Positions 5,932 to 12,232 of a stretch of DNA of 12,232 bases are shown here, in pieces (positions within the stretch are counted from its first letter, which is position 1; the number at the start of each line of letters is the position of its first letter). The notes under the pieces are model-generated. The model saw only the letters and a list, made by a program, of their open reading frames with translations. It did not search any database and was not told the origin of the DNA. A program made the position numbers and the translations under genes. This stretch comes from Spirochaetia bacterium (GTDB taxonomy: Bacteria; Spirochaetota; Spirochaetia; Treponematales; Treponemataceae). The stretch covers positions 1-12,232 of the forward strand of contig CAAGIR010000243.1 of the NCBI GenBank assembly GCA_900769975.1. The letters are read 5' to 3'.

Positions 5932-6837
5932 TTATTCACTATAACGGATATTTTGCCGACTCACAAAAGATCTGCCTGGCTCAAGTTCATACAAACCGAT
6001 TTTGTTATCCCAATTGTGATTTGAATTTTCAGCATCAGGCAGACCAAACCAAGGTTCAATGCAAACAAATTGCGGCGCACCCTTAACATTCTGCCAAATC
6101 ATACAATACGGAAAACCGTCCGTCGAAATAGAAACAAGCGAATTATTCTTTTTATTACGCAACCCCACCCACTTAGAAGAAAAATGACCAAATAAATGAC
6201 CGTTCCCAAAACCTTCCCCAGTCAAAGGAATAACACCACTTTCTTTTTCGCCATATTTAAAACTCACAGGAGCCCCATCATTCGTAATGACAAAACAATC
6301 CTCATTACATTTAATTCCCGTCAACGCTTCATGATTTTCAAATTCCACAACATAATCACAAAAATCAGCATCATCAGTATTACGAGGACAGGCAAAAGCC
6401 GCATGAGTCCCCAACCCAAACTTGAACGTCTTGGAATCATTATTTTTTACAGAAATAGTCCAGTTAAGCCCGTCATCAACAACCTCGTATTCCGCCAGCA
6501 AAGAAAATTTGTACGGAAACCTAAATAACGTCTCATCACTTTCGCACAATTCAAACACAACTTTCGAAGCAGATTTAGAAACAACACGAGTATCCAGATT
6601 GCGGACAAAACCATGATTTTTGGAATATTCGCATCTTTTTCCTTCTATTAAATAGTAACCACCCAGACACCGCCCGATAAAAGGAAACAAAATAGGAGCA
6701 TGATTTCCCCACACATCCTTATCCCCGTTCCAAATCAACTCCGTACCGTCATCTTTTTTAATCAAATGTTGAATTTCAGCCCCAAAAGAACAAATTTCCG
6801 CCTTAAACTTTTCGTTTTCAATAACCACCGTATCCAT
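5932..6837 (-). CDS. Aldose 1-epimerase (galactose mutarotase)-like protein, LacX type
   Basis: A 301-residue cytoplasmic protein of the Aldose_epim family (PF01263), of the shorter LacX-like branch. Members interconvert alpha and beta anomers of aldohexoses or hexose phosphates. Landmarks are FPFIGR (51-56), HGFVR (75-79), GTHAAF (143-148; the second catalytic His is H145 in the GxHPxF-type motif, with Ala in place of Pro) and EPWFGLPD (261-268) with the predicted catalytic Glu261. All expected residues are present. The start is supported by GGAGAGGTG at 6842-6850, about 4-6 bases before the ATG. It lies tail to tail with the UDP-sugar pyrophosphorylase, and both act on hexoses, which suggests a shared sugar-activation role; its own substrate is unknown. 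Confidence 0.92.
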   Translation of the reverse strand: MDTVVIENEKFKAEICSFGAEIQHLIKKDDGTELIWNGDKDVWGNHAPILFPFIGRCLGGYYLIEGKRCEYSKNHGFVRNLDTRVVSKSASKVVFELCESDETLFRFPYKFSLLAEYEVVDDGLNWTISVKNNDSKTFKFGLGTHAAFACPRNTDDADFCDYVVEFENHEALTGIKCNEDCFVITNDGAPVSFKYGEKESGVIPLTGEGFGNGHLFGHFSSKWVGLRNKKNNSLVSISTDGFPYCMIWQNVKGAPQFVCIEPWFGLPDAENSNHNWDNKIGLYELEPGRSFVSRQNIRYSE

Positions 6838-6853
6838 TTTTCACCTCTCCAAA

Positions 6854-6862
6854 ATCATATCA
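6854..6862 (-). promoter_or_regulatory. Putative extended -10 promoter for the epimerase gene
   Basis: On the minus strand TG-A-TATGAT fits an extended -10 element. The hexamer is at 6854-6859, with a poor -35 (TGGAAT) 17 bp further upstream. The start of transcription would be close to 6847, giving a very short leader that still contains AGGTG. Confidence 0.4.
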
Positions 6863-6892
6863 CAAAATTCCGCATAATTCCATAAAATTCAG

Positions 6893-6960
6893 GAGGGAGA
6901 AGTCTCTCCCTCGCTCCCACTGCGTAGGTCGCTACCCACTCTCCTAGGGCTACCGCCCTA
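6893..6960. repeat. Multi-hairpin GC-rich intergenic element
   Basis: Three palindromes are packed into 68 bases of an otherwise A/T-rich spacer. They are GAGGGAGA/TCTCCCTC (6893-6900 with 6905-6912, loop AGTC), GTAG/CTAC around GTCG (about 6924-6935), and TAGGGC/GCCCTA (6945-6950 with 6955-6960, loop TACC). No run of T follows on either strand, so these are not simple terminators. The wording (GGTAGC, GAGTGGG, GCGAGGG on the minus strand) resembles the GC-rich spacer at 1754-1925, suggesting a dispersed repeat. Confidence 0.55.
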
Positions 6961-6998
6961 AAACCCAATTAAAATTAAAACAGAGGTTTTCCAGAAAA

Positions 6999-7205
6999 TT
7001 ACATCGGACTAAAATCAATATTTTTAATTGCAGAAAGCCTAGAATTAATACAATCTTCCAGATACAAAACATATTCAGACCAACAAGATTTTGCATCGCC
7101 AACAGGATTTCTATTTCCAGTTCCCCATCTTTGTCCGTCAAAATTTACACCTAATTCTATTTCTTCGGATAACTGGTCAATTCTTTCAGACACTAAATAA
7201 TTTGT
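6999..7205 (-). pseudogene. Unrecognised protein remnant
   Basis: An open minus-strand frame of 68 residues runs from just after a TAA (7206-7208) to a TAA at 6999-7001. It has no ATG; a GTG at 7191-7193 has no Shine-Dalgarno sequence. The translation contains SERIDQLSEEIELGVNFDG, RWGTGNRNPVGDAKS and LEDCINSRLSAIKNIDFSP, which looks like normal soluble protein and not a shadow, but I do not recognise a family. A 3' or 5' fragment of a decayed gene next to the hairpin element is the likeliest reading. Confidence 0.35.
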
Positions 7206-7324
7206 TTACATGAAAAAAATAAAAAAGATACAAGTTAGTGCAAAAAAACATTTAAAAAAAGTTTTTTACGCTATTCTTGCTGATTGCTGGGTGCGGAGTT
7301 GTGCAGGTTTTAAGGTAAAACGGC

Positions 7325-7353
7325 TTGCTATATGCGGCAAATGATTTTATACT
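7325..7353 (+). promoter_or_regulatory. Promoter for sbcC
   Basis: TTGCTA (7325-7330) and TATACT (7348-7353) are separated by exactly 17 bp and match the -35 and -10 consensus at four and five of six positions. Transcription would start near 7360, about 20 bases before the sbcC ATG, leaving room for the AGGA site at about 7371-7374. It shows that sbcC can be transcribed on its own, without an upstream sbcD. Confidence 0.6.
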
Positions 7354-7381
7354 TTTATTATTTCTTGAAACGAGGATTTGA

Positions 7382-10300
7382 ATGAAGCCTATACGATTGT
7401 CTATGGTAAATATTGGGCCGTACCGTAACGAAACGGTGGATTTTTCTGCGCTTGACAATATGTTTTTGATTAAGGGCGAAACTGGCTCTGGGAAAACTTT
7501 TATTTTTGACGCTATTACTTTTGCTTTGTACGGTGAATTGCGCGGCAATAGAAAGGGGCACGAAAGCAGTTTTAAAAGTCGTTATGCACTGGAAAGTGAC
7601 GAGGCTTTTGTTGATTTTACTTTTGAAATATATGGGAAAAAATATAGGATTTATAGAACTGTCCCATTTTCTTACACGAACAGAAACGGCAAGAATGCAA
7701 AAAAGGTGTCTGAAACGGCTTTGTGGGTGTGGAAAAATGACGGATTTGAAAATATTTCTGGGAAAACGTCGGAAATTAATGAGAAAATTCGGGGGATTAT
7801 CGGGCTTAGTGTGGATGAATTTGCGCAGATTGTGCTTTTGCCGCAGGGGGAATTTGCAAAATTTTTGAAACAGAACACTTCGGAGCGAGCTGATACACTG
7901 AAAAAACTTTTTCCTGTGGATTTTTATTCTGAAATTACGACGAAAATTCAGGAAAAAACAAAATCTGCTGAAGAACAGCTTAAAAATTATGATAATTTAA
8001 TTTTGACGCTTTCTGACGGTAAGGATTTTTCAAATGCTGGGGAAAAAATTTCTTTGTTGGAAAGTGAAATTGATGTCCTGAAAAAAAATGATTTGCGTTT
8101 TCGTAGCGAGCAGACAGAGCTTACAAAAAAAATTGAAAATCTTAAAAACGAAAAAGAAATTGCCAGAGAATTTGAAGAAAATGTCCGCAATCTGAAAATT
8201 CTGGAAGAAAAAGCGGCTGATTTTAAGGCTTTGGAAAAAACTATTCATGACGCCGACAAAGCAAAATCGCTTAGGGTGTTTATCATTAATATAGAAGAAA
8301 AAGAGCGTAATATCAAAGCAACTCAGAAAGAACTTGATGATGACAACAAGGCTTACGAAAAGTGTAAGGCGCATTTTGATTTTCTGGATTCTCAGAAATT
8401 GCTGATGAATGATTTGCAGAACAAAAACGAGAATGATGCGCTCACCCTTTCTGTTCTTCGTGAAAAAATCCAAAAAGCCCAAAATCTGAATGATTTGCTT
8501 GAAAAAAATAATGAGGCTTTACGCAAAAAACAGGATTACGAAGGTCAAAAACACGAAATTTCTGTGAAAATCTGTGATATTCAAAAACAATATGACGGTA
8601 AAATTTCTGTGCAGCTACTTAATGACATTTCTGCGTGCGTGCAAAATCTAACCGAAAAGAAAAATCTGCTGGAAGATGAACTTTCTGAATGTTCCAGGCG
8701 CGATGGTTTAATGGAAAAAATCGCTGACAATAACCTAAAGCTTTCGGTTACAAGAAAAAATCTGAACAACGAAGAAGAAAAACTTGTTCGGGCAAAGCAG
8801 ACTTTGGATGAATTGGAACAAAAGCAAAAGGAAGAGGAACAAAAAAATTCGGCTTATTCGCTTTCTTTATTTTTAAAATCTGGTATGGCTTGTCCTGTTT
8901 GCGGTTCTGTAAATCATCCTTCACCTGCAAAAAAAAGCGGAGATTTAACTTCTTTTCCTGAACTTATTGAAACGCAAAAAGGGTTGATTAAATCGGTTCA
9001 ATCTAATCTGGAGCATTTAAAAAAAGAGGAAGGTTCTTTTTCGGCTGTTATAAAAGGTTACGATGAACAGCTTTCTGAAATTAAATCTTCCAGGGAATTG
9101 GAGGTTGTTCAAGAAGAGCTTGATTGTGTCAAAAAAGAAATTTATGCTACCGTGACAAAAAAATCAAAAATAAATGACGACTTTGAACAGCTGGAAAATC
9201 TTTCCAATTCGCTTAATATAATAGAAGAAAAATTAAATCTGGCAAATCAGGATTATACGGAATCGAAAATTAAGGTGGATGAATTGCAGAAAAATCTGGG
9301 TGAACCGTATGAAATCCTTGTTGAAAAAGAAAAAAAACTTTCTGCTGCTCTTGAAGATGGCAGGCTGCATTTTAATCAATGGAATGAAGATTTTAATAAA
9401 TGCAAGGTTGATTTGGCGACTATTCATTCAAAAATTGAAAAAGGTTCTAAAGATTTGCAGAATTTTAATGTTCAGCTTGAGCAATCTGTTGAAAATTTCA
9501 AGCTTCAACTGGCAAAAACCGATTTTGATTGTATAGAAAGTGCGAAGGCTGCTTATCTGGAAGATGAAAAACTTTCCGAACTTAGGAATAACTTAAACGA
9601 ATACAACGAAAAGCGGCGGTCGGTGAGCGATGCTGTAAAGAATGGTCAGTCGAAAAATCTGAAAAAATACGATGTTTTATGCGGTGAACTTGATTTTGTC
9701 CAAAAAGCGGCTGATGAAATTGAACAGAAATATAAGGAAAATAATTCTCTATTTATTCAAAAACAAAACGAATTGCACGATTATAAAAATGATTTTGAAA
9801 AAATTCAGTCTGCACAAAACAGTAAACTTGCGCTGGAAAAAGAACTTTTGCCTTTAAAAGCGTTGAATGATAATATCAGCGGGAAAAATCCTCAGAAACT
9901 TCAACTTGAAGCGTGGGCTTTGGGTATGTACTTTGAAGATGTGGTGGATTATGCTTCTCGTCGTTTTAGCGATCTTTCTGACGGCAGATTTAAATTTGAA
10001 CTTAAGAAGTCGGATGATGTTTCGCATAGTGGGAACAGTTACAGGGGGCTTGACCTGCTTGTTGTTGATACGCATACAAATAAAACTTCTGATGCGGCTG
10101 AATTAAGCGGTGGTGAAACATTCGAAGCCAGCATAAGTCTTGCCCTTGCCATCACAGATGTGGTTCAACGCAATAACGGTGGCGGAATTCAGCTTGATTC
10201 TCTTTTTATCGATGAAGGTTTTGGAACGCTAGACCCTGAAACTCTGGAAAAAGCCATGACGGTTCTTACAGAACTGGGTGCCACAAAAATGATTGGCATT

Positions 10301-10399
10301 ATCAGTCATGTAAGCGAGATGGAACAATTTTGCGGTATTACTTCTGCCCTTGAAATCATAAAAGAAAAGGACGGCTCGCATATTAAGCCGCAAATCTAA
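7382..10399 (+). CDS. sbcC: Exonuclease subunit SbcC (Rad50-like SMC ATPase)
   Basis: A 1005-residue Rad50/SbcC-type ATPase, close to the family's usual length. The N-terminal half-ATPase has Walker A GETGSGKT (32-39), LYGELRG (49-55) and a Q-loop Q155 in LLPQGEFAKFL. Two long coiled-coil arms (about 185-495 and 515-840) flank the zinc-hook CPVCG with Cys504 and Cys507, precisely mid-protein. The C-terminal half has the signature LSGGETFEAS (908-917), Walker B LFIDE (D944, E945), the D-loop GTLD (948-951) and a switch His976 in IISHVSEM. With the nuclease SbcD it would cleave hairpins and process double-strand ends in the cytoplasm. It has an AGGA site and its own promoter. sbcD, normally immediately upstream and overlapping, is absent from the window. 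Third positions are T/G-rich, opposite to the pyrophosphorylase on the same strand. Confidence 0.97.
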   Translation: MKPIRLSMVNIGPYRNETVDFSALDNMFLIKGETGSGKTFIFDAITFALYGELRGNRKGHESSFKSRYALESDEAFVDFTFEIYGKKYRIYRTVPFSYTNRNGKNAKKVSETALWVWKNDGFENISGKTSEINEKIRGIIGLSVDEFAQIVLLPQGEFAKFLKQNTSERADTLKKLFPVDFYSEITTKIQEKTKSAEEQLKNYDNLILTLSDGKDFSNAGEKISLLESEIDVLKKNDLRFRSEQTELTKKIENLKNEKEIAREFEENVRNLKILEEKAADFKALEKTIHDADKAKSLRVFIINIEEKERNIKATQKELDDDNKAYEKCKAHFDFLDSQKLLMNDLQNKNENDALTLSVLREKIQKAQNLNDLLEKNNEALRKKQDYEGQKHEISVKICDIQKQYDGKISVQLLNDISACVQNLTEKKNLLEDELSECSRRDGLMEKIADNNLKLSVTRKNLNNEEEKLVRAKQTLDELEQKQKEEEQKNSAYSLSLFLKSGMACPVCGSVNHPSPAKKSGDLTSFPELIETQKGLIKSVQSNLEHLKKEEGSFSAVIKGYDEQLSEIKSSRELEVVQEELDCVKKEIYATVTKKSKINDDFEQLENLSNSLNIIEEKLNLANQDYTESKIKVDELQKNLGEPYEILVEKEKKLSAALEDGRLHFNQWNEDFNKCKVDLATIHSKIEKGSKDLQNFNVQLEQSVENFKLQLAKTDFDCIESAKAAYLEDEKLSELRNNLNEYNEKRRSVSDAVKNGQSKNLKKYDVLCGELDFVQKAADEIEQKYKENNSLFIQKQNELHDYKNDFEKIQSAQNSKLALEKELLPLKALNDNISGKNPQKLQLEAWALGMYFEDVVDYASRRFSDLSDGRFKFELKKSDDVSHSGNSYRGLDLLVVDTHTNKTSDAAELSGGETFEASISLALAITDVVQRNNGGGIQLDSLFIDEGFGTLDPETLEKAMTVLTELGATKMIGIISHVSEMEQFCGITSALEIIKEKDGSHIKPQI

Positions 10400-10507
10400 T
10401 TTTACCATTCACCATCTCCGCTTATGTCTGGTAATTCTGATGTAATTTTTACCGCAGTCTGCAACACGTTTATCAGTTATATCCTCTTTGGTATGCATAA
10501 ATTTGCT

Positions 10508-10651
10508 TTACAGAACTTTGTGACCTGAAACTGTTTCAAAATGATAACGGACAATGCCCAAATCTATTTTGTTGTAAAATCCCATTTTTGCCTGTGCCGA
10601 AACATTTCCGTCTTTGTATGTAAAATAAAACTGCTGCTTCCAGGATGTGTT
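10508..10651 (-). pseudogene. C-terminal remnant of a nitroreductase-like protein
   Basis: A 47-residue open frame (stop to stop) lacks a start codon. It reads SWKQQFYFTYKDG, SAQAKMGFYNKIDLGIVRYH and FETVSGHKVL before its stop. The D-L-G-I-x-x-x-H-F-E pattern is what I recall from the C-terminal end of TM1586-type putative nitroreductases (PF14512), in which a D-x-G-I-A-x-x-H-F segment is conserved. The N-terminal three quarters are missing, so this is a gene relic. It abuts the hairpin array at 10675-10804, which may mark the breakpoint. Confidence 0.4.
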
Positions 10652-10674
10652 TTATAGCACAGTCGAACGTATAA

Positions 10675-10804
10675 ATCAAATGGCTGAAATGGCGACATTT
10701 GATCTAACTTAGAGTTTCTAAAGAAACTCCTTTATTGGACTGTTCGCGATAACGCGAACACAATTGCAATCCTCGAAAGTTGAAACTTTCTGCGGTGTGC
10801 AATT
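10675..10804. repeat. Array of four consecutive hairpins
   Basis: Four perfect inverted repeats follow each other in 130 bases. They are ATCAAATG/CATTTGAT (10675-10682 with 10696-10703, loop 13), GAGTTTC/GAAACTC (10712-10718 with 10723-10729, loop TAAA), TGTTCGCG/CGCGAACA (10741-10748 with 10753-10760, loop ATAA) and a composite stem AATTGCA/TGCAATT (10762-10768 with 10798-10804) enclosing GAAAGTT/AACTTTC (10775-10781 with 10784-10790). Linkers are 8, 11 and 1 bases. There is no T run after any stem and no reading frame. It could be a structured RNA, a small non-autonomous mobile element, or a recombination or replication-pausing site; I cannot choose among these. Confidence 0.7.
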
Positions 10805-10820
10805 TTAACAATTAAAGCAA

Positions 10821-11276
10821 TCACAAATAAAAGTATTTACTTTTTTTCTCTATAGCAACCAATTTCATATTTTTGAATGCAAATTGTTTATCAACGATAG
10901 TTATTGCTTTCCATGATGTCGCAATTTTCTTTTTAATGACAGGAATTTCAACCCCAATTACAGGAGCAACTGAAACATTTAATCCAAACATTAAACGTCC
11001 GCCCAAACACAATATAATAGGAACAGGACCTATCATCATTGGATAATTAGCATCAAGAAAATCTTCTTTATAAAGATTAAGATATTGTTCTGCTATATCT
11101 GAACATTCTATTCCAATACTTAAATAAACTGCACCAGCAAGATTACATTCAATTTTTCCCCAGAGAATATCATAAGAACCTGTAACACCAAGTTTCAGAT
11201 CTGCATGATATGTTTTCATAAAGTAAGTGGCTTTTGCCTGTGAATTTGAGGTAGTATTGTTTATATATTTTTTAGC
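10821..11276 (-). pseudogene. C-terminal fragment of a larger unknown protein
   Basis: The minus-strand frame is open from a TGA near 11279 to the stop at 10821. The ATG at 11217-11219 (132 residues) has no Shine-Dalgarno sequence, and sensible protein sequence continues in frame before it (AKKYINNTTSNSQAKATYF), so the true N-terminus was probably further upstream and has been lost. The content is beta-rich with alternating hydrophobics: KLGVTGSYDILWGKIECNL, then MMIGPVPIILCLGGRLMFGL and NVSVAPVIGVEIPV. G-P-V-P-I followed by repeating beta-strand pattern recalls large secreted or outer-membrane beta-proteins of spirochaetes and Bacteroidetes, but I do not recognise a defined family. No signal peptide is visible. 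If translation does begin at 11219, it would be a 132-residue soluble protein. Confidence 0.45.
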
Positions 11277-11328
11277 AGTTTTATTTACTTTTCAACGCCG
11301 TAAATCCACCCAGTCACCACATCGCACA

Positions 11329-11362
11329 CCACTCAGCAACCAGTACCACTCATCAGCCAGCA
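11329..11362. repeat. Two-copy 17-nt direct repeat in a CA-rich tract
   Basis: CCACTCAGCAACCAGTA (11329-11345) is followed immediately by CCACTCATCAGCCAGCA (11346-11362), 14 of 17 bases identical. The flanking sequence from about 11306 to 11370 is equally C/A-rich and looks like more decayed copies. The period equals that of the array at 4374-4509 although the unit sequence differs. It lies just downstream of the nucleotidase gene stop. Confidence 0.55.
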
Positions 11363-11389
11363 CCAACAGAACTAAGTCTTTCCATACTG

Positions 11390-11986
11390 TTAAAAAACAC
11401 AACCTTTAATCATATCCCAGTCAAAACAACGTTTAAAATTATCCCCAGGAAGCACACAATCCCTTTTCCAAGGTCTGTCAAAAATCATAACCTTCAGCTC
11501 AGGCAAATGCTCAAAAAATTTAAAAGCCGCAGGCGAATCCTCCACCGCGAAATCAAAATGCATTTTATAGTAATCTTCCAGCTCCAGCGTAAAATCGCTC
11601 CCCTTCAAAAAACTGTTCCGCCCATATTTATTCAGACAAAACAATTTCACCCGCTCCAAACCATGCACATTAAGCCATTTCCGCGAAGCCTCAAACGCAC
11701 TAGACGGCCTCCCCGTAATAATTTTCACATCATGCCCTTCATCAATCCATCCGTTTACCGTTTTTACAGCCCCAGGCGTTTCCTTATAAGACAAAAGAGC
11801 CTCAGACGTATGCGCAATTTCCATCATCTTTTCATACTGAACTTCCGACAAAGAAAAACTTTTCTGCAAATTAAAACATTTAATCCGTTCGTAAGGCACA
11901 TCCACCCCATAAAGTTCCCCCACCAAATCAGAAAAATAACGCGCCGTCTCACACAAACAATCATCAAAATCCACGTAAATATTCAT
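11390..11986 (-). CDS. HAD-superfamily 5'(3')-deoxyribonucleotidase-like phosphatase (NT5C type)
   Basis: A 198-residue cytoplasmic HAD phosphatase resembling the NT5C family (PF06941), which removes phosphate from nucleoside monophosphates, in known members often deoxyribonucleotides. Motif I is YVDFDDCLCETA with nucleophile Asp6 and acid/base Asp8; the usual Thr after D-x-D-x is replaced by Cys10. Motif II is IITGRPSS (89-96, T91), a candidate motif III lysine is K120, and motif IV is VEDSP (148-152; E149, D150). Length is normal. The start has AAGGA about 6 bases before ATG 11986 and overlaps the stop of the frame upstream as ATGA, implying translational coupling to the gene cut by the IS element. 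The true substrate cannot be read from the sequence, as bacterial members are poorly characterised. Confidence 0.85.
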   Translation of the reverse strand: MNIYVDFDDCLCETARYFSDLVGELYGVDVPYERIKCFNLQKSFSLSEVQYEKMMEIAHTSEALLSYKETPGAVKTVNGWIDEGHDVKIITGRPSSAFEASRKWLNVHGLERVKLFCLNKYGRNSFLKGSDFTLELEDYYKMHFDFAVEDSPAAFKFFEHLPELKVMIFDRPWKRDCVLPGDNFKRCFDWDMIKGCVF

Positions 11987-12121
11987 TCAATCCTTTCCAT
12001 CCTTTTTTCACAAATTTCAGCAAACCATCGCATATCCAAGTCGCCTTTCACAGCTCGCCTATTCGGCTCGGTCGCAAGCGACTCAGGTCTTCGCCCCGCC
12101 TGTTCAAGCCTCGGTATGAAC
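11983..12121 (-). pseudogene. C-terminal remnant of the upstream gene, cut by an IS3-family element
   Basis: The frame ending at TGA 11983-11985 overlaps the nucleotidase ATG (ATGA). It reads, toward its end, AVKGDLDMRWFAEICEKRME, normal-looking protein sequence. Further upstream it passes through a GC-rich tract (FIPRLEQAGRRPESLATE) and then into the IS terminus at 12122, so the N-terminus is gone. An open frame continues to 12201 through the IS, but that part is antisense to the transposase and is not real. Because the GC-rich tract resembles other repeats in the window, only the last 20-25 residues may be native coding sequence. I do not recognise the family. Confidence 0.4.
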
Positions 12122-12232
12122 TGACCCCATAAATTAGGACACCCACGGAGGTGTAAAATATGGGAAAAAATCAAATCTACAGCATTGACTTCAAGTTGCA
12201 AGTTGTAGGAAAATACGAGCAGGGAAAATGCG
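12122..12232 (+). mobile_element. Left end of an IS3-family insertion sequence (continues beyond the window)
   Basis: TGACCCCATAAATTAGGACA (12122-12141) is a typical terminal inverted repeat of one IS3-family subgroup: it starts with TG and carries the CCCCATAAATTAGGAC core. A transposase-like frame starts 38 bases in, the normal spacing. The right end and any target duplication lie outside. The junction places the insertion next to the remnant that is coupled to the nucleotidase gene. Confidence 0.8.
12160..12232 (+). CDS. IS3-family transposase OrfA, N-terminal 24 residues
   Basis: The frame begins MGKNQIYSIDFKLQVVGKYE and runs off the window end. The S-x-x-F-K-L-x-V-V-x-x-Y pattern is that of the first helix of the helix-turn-helix domain of IS3 OrfA proteins (HTH_Tnp_1), which bind the terminal repeats; OrfB, made by frameshift fusion, would supply the DDE catalytic domain. 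A strong site GGAGGTG (12147-12153) lies 6 bases before the ATG, and the terminal repeat is immediately upstream. Whether the gene is intact cannot be seen. Confidence 0.8.
   Translation, partial: MGKNQIYSIDFKLQVVGKYEQGKC

Noticed and set aside
7210..7344. 44-residue lysine-rich frame starting ATG 7210
   Set aside because: No ribosome-binding site, and it ends overlapping the sbcC promoter; kept only as part of the lipoprotein-relic observation.
8030..8482. 150-residue minus-strand frame within sbcC
   Set aside because: Phe-rich mirror of a Lys/Glu-rich coiled coil; no start signal.
10420..10500. 29-residue minus-strand frame (MHTKEDITDKRVADCGKN...) between sbcC and the nitroreductase-like relic
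   Set aside because: No ribosome-binding site or family resemblance; too short to support as a gene.
10702..10708. ATCTAAC fits the R'' core of an integron attC site next to the hairpin array
   Set aside because: No GTTRRRY partner complementary to it (GTTAGAT) occurs downstream within attC length on the same strand; the only nearby candidate, GTTGAAA at 10779, ends in the wrong base.

Overview
The window looks like accessory or plastic DNA from a low-GC bacterium, most plausibly a host-associated spirochaete of the Treponema type. That is an inference from gene content: an AAA-ATPase/PD-(D/E)XK protein of the kind that is multi-copy in such genomes, a UDPGP-family pyrophosphorylase, many short hairpin-rich intergenic blocks, and strong strand-compositional asymmetry. 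No rRNA or tRNA gene is visible, so the assignment is not proven.

Layout. Bases 1-654 hold an XRE-type helix-turn-helix protein that lacks only about its start codon. Bases 741-1152 hold a MazE/MazF-like toxin-antitoxin pair whose toxin is cut short at 54 residues. It runs into a relic of an IS66-type transposase (about 1223-1455), then a small unknown minus-strand gene (1442-1735) and a GC-rich, hairpin-forming spacer (about 1754-1925). Bases 1932-3503 (minus) encode an intact AAA-ATPase with a C-terminal PD-(D/E)XK nuclease-like domain, with a promoter that predicts a leaderless mRNA. Bases 3552-4349 (minus) encode a ZIP metal transporter. A 350-bp spacer follows with a degenerate 17-nt-period tandem repeat. 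Bases 4700-5926 (plus) and 5932-6837 (minus) are a convergent sugar-metabolism pair: a UDP-sugar pyrophosphorylase and an aldose 1-epimerase-like protein.

Bases 6838-7381 hold a multi-hairpin block, a protein remnant and a promoter. The large sbcC gene (7382-10399, plus) follows without sbcD beside it. The plus strand switches from A/C-rich to G/T-rich near 7200 and back near 10400, so the sbcC block looks inverted or inserted relative to its neighbours. Bases 10400-11290 are a scrap yard: a nitroreductase-like C-terminal fragment, an array of four consecutive hairpins (10675-10804), and a truncated ORF. Bases 11390-11986 (minus) encode a NT5C-type HAD nucleotidase. Its upstream partner overlaps it by ATGA and has been cut by an IS3-family element whose left end and first transposase codons close the window (12122-12232).

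Housekeeping functions visible are metal uptake, nucleotide-sugar supply, DNA double-strand-end processing and nucleotide dephosphorylation. They are separated by mobile-element debris and decayed modules. The best candidates for something undescribed are the four-hairpin array, the 17-nt-period intergenic repeats, and the compositional inversion around an sbcC that lacks an adjacent sbcD.
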